Part shown: piece after piece, positions 7,767 to 17,288 of the stretch
Layout of the letters: each line of letters starts with the position of its first letter
Position numbering within the stretch: the stretch's first letter is position 1
Source: Nemertoderma westbladi
Lineage: Eukaryota > Xenacoelomorpha > Nemertodermatida > Nemertodermatidae
Direction of reading: 5' to 3'
DNA length: 57,382 nucleotides
Assembly: GCA_032718475.1 (NCBI GenBank)
Contig: JAUCBJ010003462.1
Location: 1-57,382, forward strand
Program-made: the position numbers and the translations under genes
Notes under the pieces: generated by a model
What the model saw: the letters and a program-made list of their open reading frames with translations, nothing else
Databases searched by the model: none
What the model was told of the DNA's origin: nothing

Positions 7767-10361
7767 TTAAACCTTGTAGACCAGGCAGGTACAGTATCTT
7801 GTAAAGTCTCGTTGGACCTGTTCTATAATATTTATATCCCTATCTAAATATGGACACCAAATAGGATAATTATGTTCTAAAACGGGTCGTGCGTAAATTT
7901 TAAACAGCTCAAATTGAAACTGACTACTACGATTACACCGGAAATTTCGCCGAATCTGACAACATGTTTTACGTGCTTTAGTTGTCACATACGCCACATG
8001 TTCACTGAACCTCAAATCTGATGAAATTATTATCCCTAAATCTTTCGCTTCGCTTAGATGTTGGAGGCATGTTTCACCCATGAAGTAGGAACGCTCGAAG
8101 TTGAAGTGAGACAATAGAGCACTTATTGATATTGAAACTCATCTGCCACAGTTTAGCCCATTGAAGTAAAGAGTTAATATCATCCTGGAGAAGCATTGAA
8201 TCATTTGTGGAGGATATTGATTGGTATAGTTTGGTGTCATCGGCATAAAGCTTCACATTTGTGGATATGTTGAATGTAATATCATTAATAAATATTATAA
8301 ATAAAATCGGAGCAATGGGATACTAAAGCCGGGGCAGACAAAGCGCCATTTATAACTGTACATTGGTAACGGTTAGATAAAAAGGCCTCAATCCATGCAA
8401 GTAATCGACCCTGAATTCCGTATGACCGTAATTTGATGAAAAGCTTCTGATGTGATACCTTGTCGAAAGCTCTTTGGAAATCGGTGTAAATAATATCTAC
8501 TGGGTAACCATTATTTCGGAACCTGACCCAGTCATAAGATGATTCAAGTAACTGAGTGAAGGTTGATTTTTTCTGTAGAAATCCATGTTGCTTAGAACTG
8601 ATAGCCTTTATTCGTACTAGATATGACATAATTTCATTTTGAACGACAGTTTCCATTACTTTGACAAGTATCGAACTTAGCGAGATGGGTCTGTAATTTG
8701 CCGGATCTGAACGAGAACCCTTATTTTTGAACAAAGGTGTAATATGAGCAAGACGCTATGAACTAGGTACGAAGCTGCAATCATGGAACTGTTGGAAAAG
8801 CGTCTCTAAAGGCCCACATATCCAAACAGATAGATGCTGAAGCAAGGAAGGAGGTATATCGTCAGGACCTGAAGCTTTACCAGGCTTTAGTTTGTTTAAG
8901 ATGTTGTTTATCTCCACCCTGTCAAATTTTATTGATGATAGTGTAGTACCGGGAGGGTGTTTGGGTGGTGGACATTGGTCATTTCCATCATCAGTAGTAA
9001 ACACTGACTTGGAAGTGTCATTAATTAAGTTTGCTCGATCAACATCACTAGTATAAACCTTTCCGTTTAAGTCTTTCATTGCAGGGATTCCACAACGACG
9101 TAAGAGATTGTCCTTAGTGTACCTCAAAAACTTTTTTGTGTTCTTTTCTCTTATTATTCGATTTTCAATGCCCCGACGAGACTCGAGGTACTGTAAGCAT
9201 ATTCCAATGAATTATTAAGAGCTGCCAGATTTTCAATCAGAAACGAGGTGTTTGTTGGGTCTGAGTTATTTTTTATTTTTATTTTTGTACAATGAATTCG
9301 ACGTAGTAATTTCTTGATTGCAGGGGTGGTTTTGTGTTTTTTTGGATTGAATATTGGGACGCAATCTTCAATTATAGATTTAAGTATAAAATCTAGAGAG
9401 TCAATATTTTGTTGGAGATCTGCTTTAGGGTTTATTACATTGTCCCAATCTATATGCGCTGATATTCCACAAATATGTTCCCAATCAGCCTTTTTCCAGT
9501 CCTTTATTGGGGTTTTTTGATTATCTAGTGAGATCGTTGGCATGGTACCAGTTATATAATGAAATGATCGCTCCGGACATCATTAAAACGAAATCGATCT
9601 CCAACATTTATATTTCTAATAAGATTTGAACTACTAACAAGGAACAGATCTAGAACTCCACCAGAGATATGTGTTGGGCGATTGACAATCTGGAAAAGAT
9701 CTCTATCCGAAGTTAAGTTAATGAAGTTTTGGGCACAAGAACGATAAGGACAATCCGCAGATGGAGTAGGGATGGTCCAATCAAATATATCGGAAGTTAA
9801 AATCGCCAGTGATGATTACTGGCATAGTGAGGTCAATTGGATAAAACTTATTGAAGTCTGAAACAAAACTAGAAAAGTGATCATCAGTTATATGGGGAAT
9901 ATATACAGTTCCAATGCGTATAGGTATCTTGTACGCATGAATGTCAACAAATAAACATTCACTGTCAGATATTTCATGTTCTATTCTAACTGGGAATAAT
10001 TCACGAGAAATTAGCATAGCTACTCCTCCACCACGGTTTACACCAGCACGATCTTGTCGGAATACATCACAAAGTTGCAAAGTTCAGGGCAAGCAAAAAT
10101 GTTATCAGATTCTTCAGTTAAGAGGTGAGTTTCAGTCATACAAATAATAATTGGTGAGTTAGTATGCATAACTGATATTAACCGCAGTGCTTCCACTTTG
10201 TTTCTGATAGATTGGCAGTTCATATAATACAACATAGGAACTACATCAACATCTCCATTATGAGTATAATTAACATCAAAGATTGTGTTGGGCCTTGGGA
10301 TTATCACTAAGGTTAGTAAATCTGTAATTAACATTAGCTGAGTGCACGCACATTGTCTCAA
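7767..10361 (-). pseudogene. LINE ORF2 (endonuclease plus reverse transcriptase), frameshifted
   Basis: Pieces in order on the minus strand: endonuclease N-terminus (10361-10038, NCQSIRNKVEALRL), endonuclease core (10080-9781, GGGVAMLISREL and ITGDFNF), linker (9543-9154), RT fingers (9127-8756, LKPGKASGPDDIPPSLL), RT palm (8734-8285), then the YADD box (8256-8074) and thumb/C-terminus (8114-7767). The conserved GVPQG motif B is missing: ALVS runs almost directly into APILFIIFINDI around 8320. That suggests a small deletion of about 20 bp that would inactivate the enzyme. The product would normally nick target DNA and copy the element RNA by target-primed reverse transcription. Confidence 0.8.
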
Positions 10362-10758
10362 GCCTGGCTGGGCCCGGTCTCCGTGTTGTCTAATTGAAAA
10401 TGAGGCTGAGATGCCTGTATATCATTATCGCAATCCCTTACTTCTTCACAGACAGTAGAATGGAAACGTGCATCACGAGCAGCTTTCCTCCGCAGGAACT
10501 ACTGACGTTGTTGAAGTTTAGAAAGATCTGGAGAGATAAAAATGCCATTAGTGGTTCCCGATGATTGCAGTTTACGTTTATCTTTAAGAATAATCTTTCG
10601 GAGCTCAACTTAGGTTAGCCGTACAATCAACATAGAAGGTCTATTGTCAGTTGCAGTACGTCTATATATAATTGATTCCGCAGCATTTTCAACTTCAAGT
10701 TCCTTGGTTAAAAAACTATTAACTATATCTTTATCATTAGTAGCATTAGGAGGGAGGG

Positions 10759-11490
10759 TCAATCCTCATATACTGTAACAACATTGCGCTCGCGTTTCCT
10801 CTGCTCAGACAATTCTCTACTGACATCATTGACGGATAATGGTACTAAATTCTCGTTTCCAAATCCCACATTTACCAACCTCTTATTTGCATGTTGGCCA
10901 CCCTGTCTGCCCACTGTTGACCAGCCCCCATTTTCTTTGAATTTGTTTGCATTTCGTAGACTGTCAATTTCTACGTTCAATGAAGCAAATTCCTTCTTCA
11001 TGTTCTCCTCTAGTTTAGCCACAAAGGAGTTTAAATTGTCATTATCTGAACTGGTGACGCAGCCAGGTGGAACAATTTGCAATTTTCCATGAGATTCACA
11101 TACATTGCATACTATTTTGCAATTATTGCATTTGCCCAGAACAGATATGTCAGACGTTGAAAGGCCAAGACAGGAACCATGGAGCCAAGATCCACAAATG
11201 TCACAACCAAGACAATTTTTCCCAGTGACAACCTTTTGGCAATGAGGACAGGTGTGTTTAACTACATCAGAACGAGAGCTATCATTGGCACAGACAGTGA
11301 TATGTTTGTCAAAAGAAGATTTGTCGATAAAGAATGCAGAACAGTTATCGCAACTGAACATTTTTGACATGTCAGTCATTCTTGAACCACCAATACTACT
11401 GGGTTCTATCACATTTGAGGCACAGTGACAATACTGACAAACACCTTTCCCACAGGGGCCATTTTTGGACCGATTTGACTCAAATTTCAC
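10759..11490 (-). CDS. LINE ORF1 protein with PHD-like zinc finger
   Basis: The 243-aa frame contains an N-terminal C2H2/C2HC-like motif (CDNCSAFFIDKSSFDKHITVC region). A Cys/His cluster follows (HTCPHCQK to CNNCKIVCNVC, about residues 79-132), which resembles the PHD finger in ORF1 of some CR1-like elements. A short coiled-coil-like helix (EENMKKEFASLNVEIDSLRN) comes next, then a Gly-rich basic tail. ORF1 proteins of LINEs bind element RNA. The frame stops before the endonuclease; the 400 bp between them encodes further ORF1-like sequence in other frames, so the true ORF1 may have been longer. Confidence 0.65.
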   Translation of the reverse strand: MKFESNRSKNGPCGKGVCQYCHCASNVIEPSSIGGSRMTDMSKMFSCDNCSAFFIDKSSFDKHITVCANDSSRSDVVKHTCPHCQKVVTGKNCLGCDICGSWLHGSCLGLSTSDISVLGKCNNCKIVCNVCESHGKLQIVPPGCVTSSDNDNLNSFVAKLEENMKKEFASLNVEIDSLRNANKFKENGGWSTVGRQGGQHANKRLVNVGFGNENLVPLSVNDVSRELSEQRKRERNVVTVYED

Positions 11491-11700
11491 ACAGACACTC
11501 TCTGACCTATGTGTAACTGTGTAAATTTAAAATTAGGTGATTTTCCGCTTCGAGCAGCACGACTTAAAATCATGAGTTTATGGCTTTTTGCTCGAAAAGT
11601 CGATTTTTGCCTGTTTTCAAATGTGCACCATTTCCTCAAATTTCCTTCAATTTGCCGGAAAATCTACAGACAGACACCCTAGGTCGTGTATTTAATGTGG

Positions 11701-12900
11701 TGTAAATTTTACGGCTGCAGAGGACGATCTGCACTTCGCGCAGTACTTGAAAAAAACGACTTTTTAAGTTAATTTGGCCTATGTAATTTATAAGTATAGG
11801 CCTAAGTAATTTTTAATTAAATTTAATCGATCATTTTTTAGTACGTTTTTTTAAGTCAGATTATTATTAAGCAATTATTATATTAAAGTGCATATTTTTA
11901 GGAATTGTGGCATTTTATGCAATAATATATCAATTTGCAGTTTGTGGCATTTATTAATAGTTAATTAGCAGTTTTAGTTAATTAGGTAATTATGTGAAAT
12001 ATTACAGTGTAATGTATGCTAATCAGCTAATCAAGTATTGTTATTATTAATACTCTACTATTACGTTAATAAATAAACTTTCAAATAATTATGTTTCTTA
12101 ATAAGTTAATAACGGCATAGCTGAATCAACAAACTTTTGAAAAAAGCATAAGTGGTTCGCCACGGGCATAGGGGAATTCTTACCACTGTGCCTCAAATGT
12201 GATATTACCCTACATACAAGACTGTAATGCATTTACACTTCAACCCTTCAAGTTGATTCAATTTGAGTTTTGCGTGTTTCTTAAAAGACAAAAGAACAAC
12301 AAATCAATATACTGTATAATTCAAGTCAACACAGTAGAGTCAGGGAGATCATCAATTTTGGGGTTACCCCATATTTTGAGTTCTGGTAATAGACGTCAAA
12401 AATTTGGGTATTTTGTTCAAATTTAGGTATTTTTAGGCTCATAATATCAAGTGTTGCGGCATTTTGTATATTGAGTATATAGTATATTGAATAAGGTATA
12501 TAATATTATAGGTAATAAAGTATATTGAATTGATAATTATTGACATGGTAACACATTGACTGGCCAATGAAATGGTATAATTCTGTAGAATCGCCGATTA
12601 TACGAATACTGGAGGCCGAAAAATAATTTCTAGTATTATGTTCCACCAATCAGATGTTTCAATTAAATATCAGATGTTTTAAAGAGAGAACCCGGGACAA
12701 TAAATTTATTAACGAATGGCTTGAAACTGTGTTTCAAGTTTTTTTTTATGTTTTCAATGTTTTTAAGTTTTCTGGTAGGTTGGCAGCCATGGGCCAATAC
12801 TATTACTGATTCTGGGGGCAGTGGCAGCCCTGGGCCACGACGGGGTATATTATTATTTTTTTACTATTAGTTTATTTAATGGCAGCCATGGACCAAAACT
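11701..12900. other. AT-rich intergenic DNA
   Basis: No gene is supported. GGCAGCC-containing words recur at 12783, 12821 and 12880 in front of the next non-LTR fragment, as (T)GGCAGCC(A/C)TGGGCCA variants. They may be the edge of a short repeat. Confidence 0.4.
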
Positions 12901-12909
12901 ATTAATAAT

Positions 12910-13510
12910 ATTAAATCGCACCAGGGATCCCATTGAGAGACTGCTCCGTGGAAATCAGAATGGGTTCCGTAAAGGTCGTGGGACCATGGAGCGCCCATCT
13001 TCAAGGCCTTTGATTCAGTCTCTCGCTCACGTATGTTCAGCATACTTTCATTATATGGGATTCCTGATTAAATTATTGCTGCAATCAGATCAGTATACGA
13101 TGGTTCGACAACATTTGTGTCTACAGTTGATGGTGACACAGAACTATTTGAAGTATTATGGGGAATCCTCCAAGCCCAAGGAGACACACTTGCGCCATTC
13201 TTGTTCATAATTGTGGTTGACTATGTTCTGCGCATGTCCTTAGTTCATCATAATGATGATGGGGTGATGGTAACTCCACCTACTGGCTCCAGAAGTCGAG
13301 GAAATCCTGCCAAGTACCTAACTGATCTAGACTTTGCTGATTACTTAGGAGTACACACGGAATCACTAGAGGGAGCCCAACGGCTTCTCAGCTCATTAGA
13401 ACAGGCTGCTTCTAGTGTTGGTCTTTATATTAACTCCAAAAAGTTTGACAGTTAACTTTGAATGTCCTCAGCAAGTCTCTCATCGGATGACCATATGCTC
13501 AAAGGATGGT
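12910..13510 (+). mobile_element. Non-LTR retrotransposon fragment, family copy 2
   Basis: The fragment starts at IRDPIERLL-equivalent sequence and runs through the GNQNGFRKGRGTME motif. It then skips roughly 100 bp present in copy 3 and continues into the YDGSTTF-equivalent region and the RT palm. Frameshifts break it into pieces (12821-13210 and 13117-13455). The DFADD box reads DFADY here, so the catalytic motif is also mutated. It ends abruptly near 13510, before the C-terminal domain. Confidence 0.8.
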
Positions 13511-13539
13511 ATCCCAGCAAAGTCACATCCGTCAAAATG

Positions 13540-13925
13540 GCTACTAATATGCTGCTAATTTGATCGAAATAAATTTTCTTCGAAATTATCAGCATTTTCG
13601 CCGTCTAAATTGTCTGATAATTCAGTCTACAATTCGTAGGATAAATTATCCTTCTAAACGAAGGATACATTCGAAGACTATTCGAAGAATCTGAAGATTT
13701 AGCTTGTTTTTAGCCGGCAAATAGAAGGATAAATATGCCTACTATTCGCCGGATAAATTATCCTTCTAAACGAAGGATAAATTTGTAGACTTTTCGAAGG
13801 GTGGATGAATTGATAATTTTTATCCTTCGTTTAGAAGGATAATTTTTGCTACTATTCGAAGGATAAATTATCCTTCTAAACGAAGGATACATTTGTAGAC
13901 TTTTCGAAGGTTGGATCATTACCTT
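13540..13925. repeat. Palindrome-rich repeat cluster (GAAGGATAAATTATCCTTC)
   Basis: The palindromic word GAAGGATAAATTATCCTTC and its variants (with GCCGGATAAAT or CGTAGGATAAAT) recur at 13636, 13748 and 13858, each followed by TAAACGAAGGATA and then TTCGAAG. A reversed copy lies at about 13823-13846. The block looks like nested fold-back DNA. Related TTCGAA/ATAATTTAT words reappear at 15957-15990 and 16240-16310, so the 12-bp and 22-bp arrays may have expanded inside one parental repeat. Confidence 0.6.
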
Positions 13926-14950
13926 GTTTAGTTATGCCTAGTTTAGTTACTGTATGTTATGTTTTATCCGGCAAATACTGCAGAGTAAAATGATAATACA
14001 TCCAGTATATTTTACTAGTATTAGTATTAGTATATTATTCCTACTAACTGACTAATAATTGGTATATTTTTTATCTGGACCATATTTAGCAGTAAATTAG
14101 TACAATGTTATCGCATTTCTTTAGAACTGTCGATTAAATAAAATATAAATATTCGATAAAATATATTCTAAATTAATAATTATTTTTAAATTATTTATTT
14201 GATATTCAAATTTTAATATTTAACATTTTAATATTCAGATATTTTCTTGCTGTCTTGCACCCTGGTCAGCCTGTACAAGTGTACAATCAGCACGTCCTAC
14301 ATCAGCACAAGCACGTCAGTACGTACAGACGTGCACATGGACCAACCGCTGTACCGGTACAGTACAACATATCGCAGCTCAGTTTGCAGTTCAGTACCTG
14401 AATAGTTATTTTTATTAATATTTTTATATTTCAGTGCAGAATACTGTATATGTGGTGGAACAAAATTAAAAGCTTAAATCTTAATTGTGCTACTGTATCA
14501 GTGCAGAATTCCGGTACTATAATTGTGCTCTGTGTGTGTTCTGTTTTTTAACATTCTTAGGTTTTATAAATTTCACGTGTTATAATCCGGTTTACTGTGA
14601 TATGAATAATTAATTAATTAACATGGTTCGGTTATTGTACTCATTTAGCTACCATTTATTAAGGATGCAAGATAGAGCAGAGCGCCCTGTCTAGACCCTT
14701 CAAAGCATTCGTGCCGAAACGAAAACTGCCTCAGCCCTAGGGCTCAACAGAAGCTTCGGCTTCAGTTCGGTTCGGGCCGAAGTTTGGAAATTTCGGTTCG
14801 GTTCGGCTTCTGCAATTTATACTGCAGAAGCCCGGAGCAAACTTTGCTAAATATTCCAAGTATTACATTGACTGATTGAGCTAAGACCAGAAGACAGTAA
14901 GACTAATCAATCTGTCCATCGTTTTACTAATTAATTTTGGGGTGTAAACG
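13926..14950. other. Intergenic DNA, no gene seen
   Basis: AT-rich, with a stretch of CACGTC/GTACGTAC words near 14300 and a TTCGGTTCGG-rich stretch at 14750-14810. No ORF, RNA or element can be supported. Confidence 0.4.
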
Positions 14951-14954
14951 TTAA

Positions 14955-15390
14955 GCAGACAGTGGTGCAGACAGTGGTGCAGACAGTGATGCAGACAGTG
15001 ATGCAGACACCTGGTGCAGACAGTGGTGCAGATACTGGTGCAGACAGTGGTGCAGACACCTGGTGCAGACAATGGTGCAGACACTGGTGCAGACAGTGGT
15101 GCAGACACTGGTGCAGACAGTGGTGCAGACAGTGGTGCAGGCAGTGGTGCAGACAGTGGTGCAGACTCTGGTGCAGACAGTGGTGCAGACAGTGGTGCCG
15201 ACAGTGGTGCAGACAGTGGTGCAGACACTGGTGCAGACACTGGTGCAGACAGTGGTGCAGACACTGGTGCAGACAGTGGTGCAGACACTGGTACAGACAG
15301 TTATGCAGACAGTGGTGCAGACACCTGGTGCAGACAGTGGTGCAGACACTGGTGCAGACAGTGGTGTAGACACTGGTGCAGACAGTAAAG
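14955..15390. repeat. 12-bp minisatellite (GTGGTGCAGACA)n, ~36 copies
   Basis: The units alternate GTGGTGCAGACA and CTGGTGCAGACA with occasional length variants. Because 12 is a multiple of 3 and the unit lacks stops, several frames stay open on both strands, producing spurious peptides (GADSGADT, CRQWCRHW, LSAPVSAP). No coding support exists. Confidence 0.95.
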
Positions 15391-16308
15391 GGACGAGCAG
15401 GTTAGTAAAGGAGCAGTTTAGTAAAGGAGCAGGTTTCAGAGGAGTATTGGGGGAACCAAAACAATAAACGTTATTGTTTTGCGGGCTAAGAATACCCAAG
15501 GGCCAAGAATACTCGCAGGCTAAGAATACTCGCGGGCTAAGAATTCCTGAGACCTTACTGTAGTTAGTGAATGTATATCCCCAGCATGAGACAATAACTT
15601 AATGAGCTCGTTTTATTATACAGTAATAAGCAATGGCAGTTTATTTTGACTTTGACTCGGTAGTGTGAACGCGGCCTGAGGCTATTATTTTTCTATTTAA
15701 TAAATAAACCATATTCTAGAACATGATGTAAGAACGTAACTGAGGGTTCAGATTCATTTAGCAGAAACACTTATTAATGTGAACAATTCGTATCTGGGAA
15801 TTTAAATTCGTAACTGGGAACTGAAATTTGTAATCCAAATTTCAGATTTGTAAACCTGATGAGCATTCGCAGCGTATGGTAATTTATTTACCAGCATGCT
15901 GCTTGGTCCATTCCTATGTAAAATATTATCAATTCTTTATAATATAGCTGCTAAATTGTCTTCGAAAACGAAGATAATTTATCAGGCAAATTTACATAAT
16001 CATAGAAGCATAATTATTAATTAAATGCATCTAGATTTACTTAATTTTACTAGAGTTATCAACACGAATAATCTAATATGGCTGAAAATGTGGGAAATTA
16101 TTTAAATTTAAACTAACAAATTCGAATTTTTCGATTATCACCTAAAGTTTTCATAGATACCCTCAAATCTATATTGATTATATATTTCTATATATACTCA
16201 GCCGCTTCCATTAATAAGTTGTTTCAGTTACTTTTTTTTCTTCGAAAAATAGTATTTTTTATGCTTCGAAAATGCTTCTAATAATGTATGAAATTATCCT
16301 TCGAAATT
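15391..16308. other. Intergenic DNA with a short 19-bp repeat
   Basis: Three near-copies of GGCTAAGAATACTCGCG lie at about 15481-15545. A reversed copy of the dispersed TTATTGTTTTGGTT motif lies at 15456-15475. The rest is AT-rich with no gene. Confidence 0.5.
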
Positions 16309-16970
16309 GATATTATTTTCAACCCGGGTTGATATTATTTTCAACCCGGGTTGATATTATTTTCAACCCGGGTTGATATTATTTTCAACCCGGGTTGATA
16401 TTATTTTCAACCCGGGTTGATATTATTTTCAACCCGGGTTGATATTATTTTCAACCCGGGTTGATATTATTTTCAACCCGGGTTGATATTATTTTCAACC
16501 CGGGTTGATATTATTTTCAACCCGGGTTGATATTATTTTCAACCCGGGTTGATATTATTTTCAACCCGGGTTGATATTATTTTCAACCCGGGTTGATATT
16601 ATTTTCAACCCGGGTTGATATTATTTTCAACCCGGGTTGATATTATTTTCAACCCGGGTTGATATTATTTTCAACCCGGGTTGATATTATTTTCAACCCG
16701 GGTTGATATTATTTTGAACCCGGGTTGATATTATTTTCAACCCGGGTTGATATTATTTTCAACCCGGGTTGATATTATTTTCAACCCGAGTTGATATTAT
16801 TTTCAACCCGGGTTGATATTATTTTCAACCCGGGTTGATATTATTTTCAACCCGGGTTGATATTATTTTCAACCCGGGTTGATATTATTTTCAACCCGGG
16901 TTGATATTATTTTCAACCCGGGTTGATATTATTTTCAACCCGGGTTGATATTATTTTCTACCCGGGTTGA
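16309..16970. repeat. 22-bp satellite with a CAACCCGGGTTG palindrome, ~30 copies
   Basis: The unit TTGATATTATTTTCAACCCG(GG) is repeated about 30 times with only a few visible substitutions (GAACCCGGG near 16715, CCCGAGTTG near 16787, and the final CTACCCGGG). Each junction forms the perfect 12-bp palindrome CAACCCGGGTTG. Near-identity implies recent expansion or strong homogenisation. Confidence 0.95.
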
Positions 16971-17288
16971 AATTAAAAAAAAAACGCTTAATTAATATTG
17001 TTTGGTCGCTTTCAGCCACCGTACCTAGGTATATAAACCCGAGCGAAATTTTTTCTGTATTTTCGTGATTTAAATTAATCTGTGGTGGGCATCAGAGCTA
17101 CGCGCTGCTGCTCATCGCGCACCTGTCTCACCCGAACGCGCATCTGGTTCGGGGTCATTCGCGAAAAAGTACGCCTCCGAGTTTTGCAGCATGAATTCCA
17201 ACCTGGACTTGGGAGAGCGTTAGTTAAATGATAAAGTGAGCTTATTTGAAGTCTGAACAGCCAATTAAAAGGCCAGAAATACTTCCAT
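16971..17288. other. Short unique segment with a possible relic exon
   Basis: On the minus strand 17075-17220 is less AT-rich than its surroundings. It follows a splice-acceptor-like stretch (TAACTAAC, then CCCAAGTCCAG). Two frames are open for 30-45 codons. This is too weak to call a gene. Confidence 0.25.

Larger units (their letters stand above)
7300..11700 (-). mobile_element. CR1/L2-type LINE, near full length but decayed
   Basis: Reading the minus strand gives a 5' region, an ORF1 with zinc-finger/PHD-like motifs, then an endonuclease (NCQSIRNK, GDFNF, SDH) and a reverse transcriptase (ANYRPISLSSILVKV, TDFQRAFDKV, YADDTKLYQS). The order fits CR1-like elements of the Jockey superfamily. 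Several frameshifts interrupt ORF2. The 5' region (11.5-11.75 kb) holds two diverged copies of a ~170-bp segment, resembling promoter monomers. The 3' end is AT-rich and placed only approximately. Confidence 0.8.

Noticed and set aside
14881-15499. Five overlapping ORFs of 124-182 aa on both strands
   Set aside because: All are products of the 12-bp repeat (LSAPVSAP, CRQWCRHW, GADSGADT).
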